Assembly: GCA_017656235.1 (NCBI GenBank) | Contig: JACDOF010000013.1 | Location: 25,873 to 89,872, forward strand | DNA from: Brevibacillus sp. | GTDB taxonomy: Bacteria; Bacillota; Bacilli; Brevibacillales; Brevibacillaceae | DNA length: 64,000 bases | Reading direction: 5' to 3' | Part shown: piece by piece, positions 34,982 through 43,796 of the stretch | Numbering within the stretch: position 1 is the stretch's first letter | Layout: every line of letters begins with the position of its first letter | Notes under the pieces: generated by a model | Database searches by the model: none | What the model saw: the letters and a program-made list of their open reading frames with translations, nothing else | Told to the model about the DNA's origin: nothing | Program-made: the position numbers and the translations under genes

Positions 34982-35956
34982 GTGGGTAATCTCGCGGAGG
35001 AGCGAAAGAGGCTTCTGGTAAAAGTAAGCAAGCTCTATTACGTAGACGGATTTAACCAGCAGGAAATAGCCGAACGTCTGCGGATTTCGCGGCCTAACGT
35101 CAGCAGGATGCTGAGCGAAGCGAGATCGGAAGGAATCGTTTCGATCACCATCAAGAATCCGTACGAAGAGGAACAGCAGCTGGAGCGAGCCATTGCCGAA
35201 ACCTTTGGTATTCACGATGTAATTGTTCACAGCTCCGCTGAGAACGACCCTGCGGCATTGGAACGTCAGTTGGCTCTGGCCGCTGCCGCGCTGTTGGAGA
35301 CGACCTTGAAAGACAACGATATTGTCGGCGTCATGGCCGGCAGGGCGATTGCCGCACTCGGAAAAGAAGTAGAGTTCTTTTCGCGCAAACAGCTGCAGTT
35401 TGTTCCGCTGGTCGGGGGTTGGGGAATTGAGCGCGCCGATTGGCATGCCAATACGAATGCTCGTGTCCTGGGGGAAACGTTTCGCAGCAAGTACTGGCAG
35501 CTTAATGCACCGGCTGTAGTGTCGTCAAAGGAGACACGGGACGCTTTAATCAACGAACCGGAGATCCAGGAAGTGCTGGGGATTGCCCGGCGCGCAACGG
35601 TTGCGCTGTTGGGAATCGGACAGATCTCGGAAGAGGCTACGATCGTACAGTCCGGATATCTCAATTCCAAGGAACTGTACACCATCCAGCGGAGAGGGGC
35701 TGTGGCCAATCTCTGTGCATCGTTCCTGGACGAGCAGGGCAACATTCTTGACTTGCCGGTTACGGAACGCATGATTGGTGTCACCTTGCCTGAACTGCGT
35801 CGGCATACCCAGGTGATCGGTATCGCCAGTGGGAAGGACAAGGTGCCGGCGATCACAGCCACGCTTCGCGGAAGGTGGATTGACGTGTTGGTGACCGACT
35901 ATGACACCGCCAAGAACATTCTGGATTGGAATCGCGCACACCCGGTCACGACATAG
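34982..35956 (+). CDS. SorC/DeoR-family sugar-responsive regulator
   Basis: The start at GTG 34982 follows GGGAGGGGAG; the open frame extends to 34928 but that part overlaps the presumed operator. The 324-residue protein has an N-terminal helix-turn-helix (GFNQQEIAERLRISRPNVSR, then MLSEARSEGIV) and a SorC sugar-binding domain with a phosphosugar-isomerase-like fold (VGVMAGRAIAALG, LVGGWG, ALLGIGQI, GIASGKDKVPAI). Such regulators bind a phosphorylated sugar and control the operon that makes and uses it. The gene is first in the set with the transporter and kinase, which suggests that the inducer is the kinase product or a later intermediate. Confidence 0.9.
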   Translation: MGNLAEERKRLLVKVSKLYYVDGFNQQEIAERLRISRPNVSRMLSEARSEGIVSITIKNPYEEEQQLERAIAETFGIHDVIVHSSAENDPAALERQLALAAAALLETTLKDNDIVGVMAGRAIAALGKEVEFFSRKQLQFVPLVGGWGIERADWHANTNARVLGETFRSKYWQLNAPAVVSSKETRDALINEPEIQEVLGIARRATVALLGIGQISEEATIVQSGYLNSKELYTIQRRGAVANLCASFLDEQGNILDLPVTERMIGVTLPELRRHTQVIGIASGKDKVPAITATLRGRWIDVLVTDYDTAKNILDWNRAHPVTT

Positions 35957-36010
35957 GTCGGGGCAGCTGCTGCTATTCTTGTTTACCAGCAAATCAGGGG
36001 GGAGATCTCA

Positions 36011-36964
36011 TTGAAAAAAGCCATTCTTTTCTTGCTGACGCTTTGTCTTGCTGCAGCTTTGACCGCCTGCGGCGGCAGTTCCGGCGGTTCTGAAAATACG
36101 GACAATCCTGATCAGAAGAAAATCGCCATCTTGACGCCGTACCTGTCCTCGGTCACGACCAACGAGATGGTGGCGGAACTGACACGTCAGGCTGCCGATC
36201 GCGGATGGAAGGCGAACGCCATCGATACCAAGGGTGACTTCGGCCAACTGGCCAGCCGCATGGAAGACGTCATTGCGTCCAACGTTGATGCGATCGTACT
36301 CGTCAGCACGGACCCGAACCAGGTCAAGAGCCAAATCAAACAGGCCCATGAAAAGGGAATTCCTGTGTTTGGCTGCGATTCCGGTTACATTGAAGGTATG
36401 ACCATGAACGCAACCAGCGACAATCAGGAAATGTCGCGAATGATCACGGAATACCTGTTTGAAGCCATGAATTACAAAGGAAAGCTGATTGTGCTCACAC
36501 ACCGTCCGCACCCCGGCGTACTGAAACGCACCGAGCAGCTTGATGCGATGCTGAAAGAGCATCCGGAAATCGAAGTCATTACGGAACAACAGGTACAAGT
36601 ACCCGGTCCGATTGAAAATGCCCGCAAGCAGATGGAAAGTCTGCTGTTGGCCAACCAGGAGGAAGGCTCGATTACGGCTGTGTGGGCTGGCTGGGATGAA
36701 CCGGCCATCGGTGCGGCCCAGGCGATTAAAACCGCCAACCGGAACAATATCGTGGTAACCGGTATCGACGGGACGAGCCAGGCCGTGGAAATGATCAAGG
36801 AAGATTCCCCGCTGAAGGCGACGGTTAAGCAAAACTTTGTCGGCATGGCTCAAATCGTCGCCGAACAAATGCAGTTGGTCTTCGACGGCAAACAGGTAGA
36901 GGGAACGGAACTGTACGCGCCTGCAACACTGGTTACCAAAGAAAACGCGTCGCAAATCCAATAG
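36011..36964 (+). CDS. Sugar ABC transporter binding lipoprotein (RbsB-like)
   Basis: The gene starts at TTG 36011 after GGGGGGAGA. The N-terminus is a lipoprotein signal, LKKAILFLLTLCLAAALTAC, with lipobox LTAC, then a Gly/Ser-rich linker. The 317-residue protein is a type 1 periplasmic binding fold of the ribose/galactose group: IAILTPYLSSVTTNEM, VDAIVLVSTDPNQV, IPVFGCDSGY and VTGIDGTSQAVEMI. It would capture an open-chain or furanose/pyranose sugar outside the cell and deliver it to the ABC permease. Exact specificity cannot be read. A hairpin follows before the ATPase gene, consistent with higher expression of the binding protein. Confidence 0.9.
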   Translation: MKKAILFLLTLCLAAALTACGGSSGGSENTDNPDQKKIAILTPYLSSVTTNEMVAELTRQAADRGWKANAIDTKGDFGQLASRMEDVIASNVDAIVLVSTDPNQVKSQIKQAHEKGIPVFGCDSGYIEGMTMNATSDNQEMSRMITEYLFEAMNYKGKLIVLTHRPHPGVLKRTEQLDAMLKEHPEIEVITEQQVQVPGPIENARKQMESLLLANQEEGSITAVWAGWDEPAIGAAQAIKTANRNNIVVTGIDGTSQAVEMIKEDSPLKATVKQNFVGMAQIVAEQMQLVFDGKQVEGTELYAPATLVTKENASQIQ

Positions 36965-36980
36965 CCATCACGAATGCGAT

Positions 36981-37016
36981 AAAAACGGGGGAAGCAGGCC
37001 AACCCCCCGTTTTTAT
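36981..37016 (+). terminator. Intercistronic hairpin or partial terminator
   Basis: AAAAACGGGGG and CCCCCGTTTTT pair around a short loop, 20 bases after the binding-protein stop and 25 before the ATPase start. Because the operon continues, it likely acts as an attenuator or protects the upstream message. Confidence 0.75.
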
Positions 37017-37039
37017 CTAAACAGGGAGGTAAACCGCTC

Positions 37040-38572
37040 ATGCCTCTGTTGAGTGTGAAACAACTGGATAAGATGTTTGGGCAGCATTATGCCCTGAAAG
37101 ATGTGTCCATTGAGATCGAGGCGGGAGAAGTTCACGCCCTGGTAGGGGAAAACGGGGCGGGCAAGTCAACATTTATCAAAATCATCACAGGCGTCTATCA
37201 GCCTACGGCAGGACAAATATTCTGGAATGGACAAGAAGTGCAGATTGACAGTCCCGCTGCGGCACGCCAACTGGGCATCAACGTCATTCATCAGGAACGT
37301 CATCTCATTCCATCGTTTAGCGGGACGGAAAACTTGTTTCTCGGCTTGCCGTATCCGCGCCAAAAGTGGTGGCCGGGAATTCGCTGGAAAGAGATGGAGC
37401 GCCGCGCGGAACAGGTGAAAGCGGAGCTTGGCATCGACATCCCCCTGCACCTGCCGGTTGCGGAGATGTCACCTCCGGAGCGAACCCTGTTGGAGATATT
37501 GCGGGCCATGCTGCTGGATTGCAAGCTGCTGTTTCTTGATGAACCGACCGCATCGCTGACGGACCAAGAGGCTGAACTCCTCTTTTCATTGATCAATCGT
37601 CTGCAGTCACAGGGCACAGCCATCATCTACGTCTCTCATCGACTGGACGAGGTGTTTCGCCTGTCTGATCGAATCACGGTTTTGCGGAACGGGAAAAAAG
37701 CGGGTATGCTGACCCGGGCGGAAGCCAATCGCGAACGGCTGATTCGGCTGATGACGGACGAGGAGAAGGTCGCGGTGCCTCAGCAACGACAGACGCGCGA
37801 AGTGTCGCAGGAGCCGATTGTGCTGGACGTGAAAGACCTGGCGACACTGGACGGAAAGGTGAAAAAAGCCTCCCTCCAGGTACGGCGGCGGGAGATTGTC
37901 GGAATATTTGGATTAGCCGGCGCCGGGAGAACGGAACTGCTGGAGGCGATTTACGGATTGCGTCCGCTCAAGCGGGGCGTGATTACTGTCATGGAACGGC
38001 AGACGAGCAGCCCCACTCCCGCCCAATCTCTAAAAAATGGGGTCGTGCTGATTCCGGAAGACCGGAGAGGGCACGGCCTGGTCATGAATATGTCCATTAG
38101 AGAAAACATGACCCTGCCGATATTGTCTGCGTATACCAGCAGTGGTGCCATCAGGGGGAAAAAGGAGCGAGCCGATGTACGGGAGCAGATGACTTCCCTC
38201 AACGTCAAAGCGACTGATTCGGAACAGCGGGTTTCCGAATTGAGCGGCGGCAATCAGCAAAAAGTGGTGTTCGCCAAGGCGCTCATGTCTTCTCCCTGCC
38301 TGTTTCTGTGCGATGAGCCGACGCAGGCCGTTGATATCATGACGAGAAACGAGATTCACCGTTTGCTGCGGGAACAGGCCGATGCAGGTAACGGGGTATT
38401 GTTTGTCTCGTCCGACTTGCCGGAAGTGCTGGAGGTGGCGGATCGTGTCGTCGTGATGCACGACGGGGAGTCCATCGCCGAACTGCCGGTGGCAGGGCTT
38501 GGGGCAGAAGATGTTTTGCAACTTTGTTATCGTCAGAGGAAGGAAGGTGCCGCATCTCATGAAGCAAAGTAA
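37040..38572 (+). CDS. Sugar ABC transporter ATPase with two ABC domains (RbsA/MglA-like)
   Basis: The 510-residue protein starts at ATG 37040 after GGGAGG. The first ABC domain has LVGENGAGKSTFIKI (Walker A), a degenerate signature in AEMSPPERTLLEI and Walker B LLFLDEPTASL with VSHRLDEVF. The second has an altered Walker A, FGLAGAGRTEL, as is usual for RbsA-type proteins, an intact signature ELSGGNQQKVVFAKAL and Walker B LFLCDEPTQAVD. In the first domain SPPERT stands where LSVGQQ-like sequence is normal, a noticeable departure that still leaves one competent composite site. The gene overlaps the permease gene by 14 bases. Confidence 0.92.
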   Translation: MPLLSVKQLDKMFGQHYALKDVSIEIEAGEVHALVGENGAGKSTFIKIITGVYQPTAGQIFWNGQEVQIDSPAAARQLGINVIHQERHLIPSFSGTENLFLGLPYPRQKWWPGIRWKEMERRAEQVKAELGIDIPLHLPVAEMSPPERTLLEILRAMLLDCKLLFLDEPTASLTDQEAELLFSLINRLQSQGTAIIYVSHRLDEVFRLSDRITVLRNGKKAGMLTRAEANRERLIRLMTDEEKVAVPQQRQTREVSQEPIVLDVKDLATLDGKVKKASLQVRRREIVGIFGLAGAGRTELLEAIYGLRPLKRGVITVMERQTSSPTPAQSLKNGVVLIPEDRRGHGLVMNMSIRENMTLPILSAYTSSGAIRGKKERADVREQMTSLNVKATDSEQRVSELSGGNQQKVVFAKALMSSPCLFLCDEPTQAVDIMTRNEIHRLLREQADAGNGVLFVSSDLPEVLEVADRVVVMHDGESIAELPVAGLGAEDVLQLCYRQRKEGAASHEAK

Positions 38573-39524
38573 CGGACAACGGACGTTATCCCTTGCCGAC
38601 ATGCTGCGTTCCTATGGAACTGTCATGGCCGGGGTCTTGATTATCATCGGATTCAGCTTGCTCAACCCGGACACGTTCGCCACCTGGAGCAATGCCATCA
38701 ACATCAGCCGCCAGATCTCGTTTTTGGTGATCATCTCCATCGGGGCAACATTGGTCATGTCGGTCGGGGAGTTTGACCTGTCGATCGGTGCGATGGCCAG
38801 CCTGGCCGGTGTGATTGCCGCCAAACTGGCATCCGAGCAGGTACCGATCATACTCAGTATCGTCGTGCCGCTTCTGCTGTGTCTGGTAATCGGTTACGTA
38901 AACGGCTGGATTATTACCAGGTTCCGTGTGCTCTCCTTTATCACCACCCTGGCCATGGGTACGATTTTGGGCGGCTTTACGTTCTGGTATACCGGCGGGG
39001 CCACAATCTTTGAAAATATTCCTGACTCTTTTCGATACCTCGGACAAACCAGCTGGCTGGGCATTCCGCTGCTATCCATTGTGATGATTGCCATTATTCT
39101 GCTGTTTTGGTTTATGATGTCGCACACCGCTTTAGGACGCCGGATGTACGCGATTGGCGGAAACGAAATGGCCTCCCGGGTGGCGGGCATCAACGTCGGG
39201 TTTAACAAGAACGCTGCCTTCGCGCTGTGTGCCGCTCTGGCGGCGCTTACGGGCATCCTGATGGCTTCCCGCCTCGGATCGGCTCACCCGACGGGCGGAA
39301 ACGGTTTGTTTTTGCCCGCCTATGCCGCCGTCTTTCTGGGCATTACTGTCGGAAAAGCAGGAGTGCCCAACATCTGGGGGACGTTTGTCGGTGCGGCCAT
39401 CATCGGTATTCTGGCAAACGGCCTGACGATCATGGAAGTGCCAACCTTCATGCAGGACGTTATTACCGGGATGATTGTGATTGCGGCGGTGATCATGCAG
39501 AAACTGGGGCGTGATTCCCGGTGA
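38559..39524 (+). CDS. Sugar ABC transporter permease (RbsC-like)
   Basis: ATG 38559 has AGGAAGGTG before it and gives 321 residues; the frame is open to 38499 but only inside the ATPase gene. The protein has eight to ten membrane segments. Family features are LVMSVGEFDLSIGAMASLAG, GYVNGWIITRFRVLSFITT, the EAA-like loop GRRMYAIGGNEMASRVAGIN and GGNGLFLPAYAAVFLG. It forms the pore of the monosaccharide importer together with the dual ATPase. Its TGA stop overlaps the GTG start of the TrpA-like gene (GTGA), so the next gene is translationally coupled. Confidence 0.92.
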   Translation: MKQSNGQRTLSLADMLRSYGTVMAGVLIIIGFSLLNPDTFATWSNAINISRQISFLVIISIGATLVMSVGEFDLSIGAMASLAGVIAAKLASEQVPIILSIVVPLLLCLVIGYVNGWIITRFRVLSFITTLAMGTILGGFTFWYTGGATIFENIPDSFRYLGQTSWLGIPLLSIVMIAIILLFWFMMSHTALGRRMYAIGGNEMASRVAGINVGFNKNAAFALCAALAALTGILMASRLGSAHPTGGNGLFLPAYAAVFLGITVGKAGVPNIWGTFVGAAIIGILANGLTIMEVPTFMQDVITGMIVIAAVIMQKLGRDSR

Positions 39525-40339
39525 CGCCCCGGTTGCACAGCAATCGCATGGCTCTTGCGTACGAACGGGCAGCAAAACGTGACGAGGCCCTGCTGATTGG
39601 CTACTTTATTGCCGCCGACCCCGATCTGTCAACAGCGGTCGAGATCGCTGCGGAATCGGTTGCAGCAGGGATCGACGTCCTTGAGATTGGCGTTCCCAGT
39701 CGAAACCCGTTTCTGGAGGGAAACATTATCCGCCGCGGTCACCAGCGGGTGCTGAAGCAGTCCGCTGACCCGCATGAGCTAACCGTGCGGTACTGTACGC
39801 AGCTTCGGGAGCGCGTGGAAGTTCCCGTTTGGCTGATGGGCTATTCCGCGGACATCGTGGACAGCGGCCTGTACCGCGAACTGGCGGAAAAGCAGGTGAT
39901 CGACGGATTGGTTTTGCCCGACGCCCCGCAGGATGTGCTGGCCGGTGTCGAGCAGCAGGTTGGTTCGCTTGGGGTAGACATCGTACGGCTGGTCAGTTCC
40001 GGAATGGATGATGACGAGTTAAGCAGGGTGGTTGATTCGGCCACGGTTTTGTATGGCCAGCTTTATGCGGGGACGACCGGGGATTACCTGAGCAGATCTC
40101 AAAATATGGATCAACTGTGCAAAAGGGTTCGTTCCCTGTCCAGTGCGTTGTTGGTGGCTGGTTTTGGCATTCGTTCCGCCGAACGGGTGCGGGAAGTGAC
40201 AGCCAGCGGGTACGATGGAGCCGTAGTTGGCTCGGCATATGTGGCCAAAGTGGAACGCGGGGAAATGGATTCCCTGTACAGATTGATTGCCGACATGAAG
40301 ATTGCAACCCGCCGCTCTGGCCAGTTAGTAATGAAATGA
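39521..40339 (+). CDS. TrpA-family TIM-barrel protein in a sugar operon, probable aldolase of unknown substrate
   Basis: The 272-residue protein clearly has the tryptophan synthase alpha fold: GYFIAADPDLSTAVEIAAES, AGIDVLEIGVPSRNPFLEG, VPVWLMGYSADIVD, IDGLVLPDAPQD, LYAGTTG (loop 6) and LLVAGFGIRSAERVREV with GAVVGSAYV as phosphate site. The catalytic Glu49 equivalent is E55 in LEIG. The Asp60 equivalent, normally in a DPLADGP motif, is replaced by E66 in NPFLEG. There is no trpB or other trp gene nearby; the partners are a sugar importer and a kinase. True TrpA splits indole-glycerol phosphate by a retro-aldol reaction, so this protein may cleave or isomerise a phosphorylated sugar. That role is inference. 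Confidence 0.85.
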   Translation: MTPRLHSNRMALAYERAAKRDEALLIGYFIAADPDLSTAVEIAAESVAAGIDVLEIGVPSRNPFLEGNIIRRGHQRVLKQSADPHELTVRYCTQLRERVEVPVWLMGYSADIVDSGLYRELAEKQVIDGLVLPDAPQDVLAGVEQQVGSLGVDIVRLVSSGMDDDELSRVVDSATVLYGQLYAGTTGDYLSRSQNMDQLCKRVRSLSSALLVAGFGIRSAERVREVTASGYDGAVVGSAYVAKVERGEMDSLYRLIADMKIATRRSGQLVMK

Positions 40340-40350
40340 GGTGAGAAACG

Positions 40351-41856
40351 TTGCCGTATGTAGCTTCCTTTGATATTGGGACGACTGCCGCAAAAGGAGT
40401 CCTGGTCGCGAGAGACGGAACGATCCATGCCGAAGTGACGATGACGGTTGAAACCCACTACGGCGAGGCAGGTCAGGTGGAACAATCGCCCGAACAATGG
40501 TGGCAGGCGGTGCTTTCCATCTGTCAAAGGTGGTGGGAGAACGGCATCTCCCCAAACGATGTGGCAATGATTTCGTTTAGCGGCCAGATGCAGGACTGTA
40601 TCCCGATCGACGAAGCAGGACGCCCGGTGCGGCCGGCCATTCTCTATTCGGACGGCAGAGCGGCCCGCCAGGCGGAGCAAATCAAGGCGTTCGTTTCAGA
40701 AGCGGAGCTGCGCCGTTGGACGGGCAACCATCTGGATGGCTCCATGACGTTTCCCAAGCTGCTTTGGCTGAAGGAGAAGGAGCCGGAACAGTACGACCGC
40801 ACCCATGCCGTGCTGATCAGTTCCAAGGACTTTGTAATCCGAAAGTTGACGGGAGCGTGTGTGACGGACCCTACGTCAGCGGCAACGACCGGTATGATGG
40901 ACCTTGAAAACCGAAGCTGGCTTGCGGCGCTGGTGGAACGGTGCGGCATCAGGCTGGAACTGCTGCCGACGCTTCTGGCGGCTGATGAGATTGCCGGCGA
41001 GGTAACCGATCAGGCTGCATTGGAAACCGGGTTTGCCGCTGGCACCCCGGTACTCTGCGGAGTAGGTGATGCCGGAGCGACGACCGTTGGTGCCGGGGTA
41101 ACGGAAATCGGGAGCATGTACGTGTACCTGGGAACCACGGGATGGGCAGCAATGCCGTCCGAAAGGGTGACCGGAAAAGCGGCCGGACTCTTTCATCTGG
41201 CTCATCTTCCCAAGGACCTGCTGATTGCGATCGCTCCCTTGTCCAATGCGGGGAATGCGCATGCTTGGGCGGCACGTGTCTTTGCGGACGATCCGCAATC
41301 CGCCGGCAGTGAAGCGTACGCCCGACTGGAGCAGTTGATGAAATCGTGCAGTCCCCACCTGCAGGATGCATACTTCCTGCCCTATCTGCATGGTGAGCGC
41401 TGCCCCGTCCAGGATCCTCATGCCAGCGGCTGCTACCTCGGCTTACGTCCAACCACGACGCGGGGACAAATGGCCCGCGCCGTACTGGAAGGGGTGGCCA
41501 TGTCAATCCGTCAGGTTCGGGACCTGCTTGCCGGAGCAAACAGCGTGGAGCAAATGACCCTGATTGGCGGCGGAAGTCGCAGTGCGGTCTGGAATCAACT
41601 GTTGGCGGACGTCTGCAATACCCGTGTCGTTGTGCCGGAGAATGCCGCGTATCTGCCCTCATTGGGCTCGGCAGCGGCTGCCTTTGTGCGCCTCGGCTGG
41701 GCTGCCAGCTACGCGGATTTCGCCGACAAACACCTGAAGCGCCAACCGCTTGCCGTGTATCAGCCAAATCCACAGCACCGCCCGGTCTATGAGCAGCGCT
41801 ATCAGACGTTTTTGCAGCTGTACCCTGCGCTGAAACCGCTGTTTGGCAATCTGTAA
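40351..41856 (+). CDS. FGGY-family carbohydrate kinase (xylulokinase-like)
   Basis: The gene starts at TTG 40351 after GAGGTGAG and encodes 501 residues, normal for FGGY kinases. The ATP site shows in ASFDIGTTAAKGVLV and in GVGDAGATTVGAG and LGTTGWAAMP. The C-terminal FGGY signature region is LIGGGSRSAVWNQLLADVCN with LPSLGSAAAAFVRLG. At the sugar site, xylulokinases usually have SGQMHG; here it is SGQMQDC, so the substrate may not be D-xylulose. It is the last gene of the operon and would phosphorylate the imported sugar before the TrpA-like protein acts on it. Confidence 0.88.
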   Translation: MPYVASFDIGTTAAKGVLVARDGTIHAEVTMTVETHYGEAGQVEQSPEQWWQAVLSICQRWWENGISPNDVAMISFSGQMQDCIPIDEAGRPVRPAILYSDGRAARQAEQIKAFVSEAELRRWTGNHLDGSMTFPKLLWLKEKEPEQYDRTHAVLISSKDFVIRKLTGACVTDPTSAATTGMMDLENRSWLAALVERCGIRLELLPTLLAADEIAGEVTDQAALETGFAAGTPVLCGVGDAGATTVGAGVTEIGSMYVYLGTTGWAAMPSERVTGKAAGLFHLAHLPKDLLIAIAPLSNAGNAHAWAARVFADDPQSAGSEAYARLEQLMKSCSPHLQDAYFLPYLHGERCPVQDPHASGCYLGLRPTTTRGQMARAVLEGVAMSIRQVRDLLAGANSVEQMTLIGGGSRSAVWNQLLADVCNTRVVVPENAAYLPSLGSAAAAFVRLGWAASYADFADKHLKRQPLAVYQPNPQHRPVYEQRYQTFLQLYPALKPLFGNL

Positions 41857-41918
41857 TCGTTTTTTGTCCACGAATGAAAGACTTTTCTTAAAGACTGTGC
41901 ATCTCAGAAAGAAGGAAC

Positions 41919-41946
41919 TGGACAGCCGCTCTGAACGTGCTATACT
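41919..41946 (+). promoter_or_regulatory. Promoter of purU
   Basis: TGGACA at 41919-41924 and TATACT at 41941-41946 are 16 bases apart, 37 bases before the purU start. Confidence 0.6.
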
Positions 41947-41983
41947 GATGAAAGTTTAGCAACTAGTATGGAGGAGAGAAACG

Positions 41984-42883
41984 ATGTACCGTTTGTCAGA
42001 ACGCGACTGGCTGGCGTATCAGGCCAAAAATAAAGATAGAGGCCGGATGCTGATCACCTGCCCCGACAGGCCCGGAATCGTCTCCGCTGTCTCCCAGTTT
42101 TTGTTCTCGCACGGGGCCAATATCGCCGAATCCGATCAGTATTCCAGCGACCCGGAGGGCGGTCGCTTCTTCATGCGCATCGAGTTTGACCTGCACGACC
42201 TGGAAGGGCGCTGTGAAGAGTTGAAACGGGACTTCGGGAAAGTGGCTGAAGCGTTTCAGATGGACTGGTCGATCGTGGAGGCGAAAAAGCGGAAGCGGAT
42301 TGCCATCTTTGTCTCCAAAGAAGACCACTGCTTGTTGGAGCTGCTCTGGCAGTGGAAATCCGGCGTGCTGCACGCTGACATCGTAATGGTGATCAGCAAT
42401 CACCCGGACATGCAAGCGACCGTGGAGTCCTTTGGCATCCCGTACTATCACATTCCGGTGAGCAGGGAGAACAAGCGGGAAGCCGAACAAAAGCAGTTGG
42501 AACTGCTGCAGGGGAAAGTGGATCTGATCGTCTTGGCCCGTTACATGCAGATCCTTTCGCCCCGCTTTTTGCAGGAGTATCCGAATGGTGTCATCAACAT
42601 TCATCACTCCTTCCTTCCGGCGTTTGTCGGGGCCAAGCCGTACGAGCAGGCGTACCGCCGCGGCGTTAAGCTGATTGGTGCGACCGCTCACTACGTAACC
42701 GAGGAGCTGGATGCGGGACCGATCATCGAACAGGACGTGCAGCGGGTTACCCACCGGTACGACGTGGAAGCATTGAAGCAGATTGGGCGCCAGATCGAAC
42801 GGACGGTGCTGGCCCGTGCTGTCAATTGGCACCTGGAAGACCGGGTACTGGTTTACGAGAACAAGACGGTCGTCTTTCCCTGA
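41984..42883 (+). CDS. purU: Formyltetrahydrofolate deformylase
   Basis: The 299-residue enzyme starts at ATG 41984 after GGAGGAGAG. Residues about 17-95 are an ACT domain ([20 protein letters not shown], then [15 protein letters not shown]). The rest is a formyl-transferase Rossmann domain with [35 protein letters not shown], the catalytic [17 protein letters not shown] and [17 protein letters not shown] with the essential Asp. PurU hydrolyses 10-formyl-THF to THF and formate, which balances one-carbon pools. It stands alone. Confidence 0.95.
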   Translation: MYRLSERDWLAYQAKNKDRGRMLITCPDRPGIVSAVSQFLFSHGANIAESDQYSSDPEGGRFFMRIEFDLHDLEGRCEELKRDFGKVAEAFQMDWSIVEAKKRKRIAIFVSKEDHCLLELLWQWKSGVLHADIVMVISNHPDMQATVESFGIPYYHIPVSRENKREAEQKQLELLQGKVDLIVLARYMQILSPRFLQEYPNGVINIHHSFLPAFVGAKPYEQAYRRGVKLIGATAHYVTEELDAGPIIEQDVQRVTHRYDVEALKQIGRQIERTVLARAVNWHLEDRVLVYENKTVVFP

Positions 42884-42939
42884 GGCAGGTACGCGCCTGC
42901 ATGTGCCTTCACAATGCCCTGGTGAATAAAAGCTGCCGC

Positions 42940-43608
42940 TCAGCCAAGCCGAGCGGCAATTTCTTTGGCAATCAACTGAATGGCCTGCTCTGCTTCTACG
43001 TCCAAAAGCAGCTTGTGGCCGGATTGGGGAAAATAGTAAACGGACGTCTCCGTACTGCCGAGATGACGTTTGAGGTGCTCGGCGCTGATCGCTTTTACCG
43101 TGTCGTCCTGCTGTGCCTGCAGAATGACACAGGGGCAGCGAACGTCGCTCATCCGCTGCTTCGTCTCGCCAAGCAGAAGGCGAAACTGAAGCATGCTGCG
43201 GAGCGGAATTCGCACCATGCTCTGGATATAGCGGGAAAAATGGGGGCGGAACTGGCTCTTGAGGTTGCGCGCCGCCTGACCCAGATCCCAATAGTAATAC
43301 GGTGTGTTGATCGTAAACAGCAGTTCAGCCCGATGACGAGCGGCGATCTGGATGGCCAGCAGGCCGCCCATGGAGAAGCCGATCAGCACAATCCGATCGG
43401 CCCGCATCGCCAAGCGTTTGTACGCTTCCTCCGCCGAGGAGAGCCAAGCGTGCCGCGTGCTTTTGCCCAGCTCGCGGCGGGTTAGTCCGTGGCCGTCCAA
43501 TGTGGGGCACTCGACTGCATAACCGGCTTCCCGGAGAGCCCGGGCCAGCGGCAGCACTTCATGGACGTCACCGGCGAACCCGTGTATAACCAGGCAGCCC
43601 AGCGTCAT
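42940..43608 (-). CDS. Alpha/beta hydrolase, Est30-like carboxylesterase
   Basis: The protein of 222 residues starts at ATG 43608 with AAAGGG before it; a GTG nine bases earlier is possible. It begins MTLGCLVIHGFAGDVHEVLP, with the oxyanion-hole HGFAG. The nucleophile elbow is GFSMGG, the acid is in LQAQQDDTV and the histidine in FPQSGHKLLLD, giving a complete Ser-Asp-His triad. The length and spacing match Est30-type thermostable carboxylesterases and lysophospholipase-like hydrolases of Bacillales. The physiological ester is unknown. Confidence 0.88.
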   Translation of the reverse strand: MTLGCLVIHGFAGDVHEVLPLARALREAGYAVECPTLDGHGLTRRELGKSTRHAWLSSAEEAYKRLAMRADRIVLIGFSMGGLLAIQIAARHRAELLFTINTPYYYWDLGQAARNLKSQFRPHFSRYIQSMVRIPLRSMLQFRLLLGETKQRMSDVRCPCVILQAQQDDTVKAISAEHLKRHLGSTETSVYYFPQSGHKLLLDVEAEQAIQLIAKEIAARLG

Positions 43609-43717
43609 GGCTGTCACCCTTTCAGTTCCTGTGACGGTTACCTTCCAACAACCAAGGTAGCAAAAGCAAACAGAAAAAGAAAGGGGCCAAGGCTTTCAAC
43701 TGCAGCCGAATCAAAAA

Positions 43718-43773
43718 TGCCCCCTTGACCGGCAGCGCGGAAATCCCGGTGGGTCGCTGCTTCAAGGGGGCGT
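43718..43773 (-). terminator. Terminator after the CoA-transferase operon
   Basis: Read on the minus strand, CGCCCCCTTGAAGCAGCG pairs with CGCTGCCGGTCAAGGGGGCA around a GC-rich loop and is followed by TTTTTGATT. It starts 24 bases after the stop of the beta subunit gene. Confidence 0.8.
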
Positions 43774-43796
43774 TGCGTCTGGTTTTACAGCTGCTC

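Noticed and set aside
36981..37016. End of the sugar operon at the hairpin after the binding-protein gene
   Set aside because: The ATPase, permease, TrpA-like and kinase genes continue in the same direction with close spacing, so the hairpin is more likely an attenuator or stabiliser.
39521..40339. Calling the TrpA-like protein tryptophan synthase alpha subunit
   Set aside because: The Asp60 equivalent is Glu, the indole-site motif is lost, trpB is absent and the operon is for sugar uptake.
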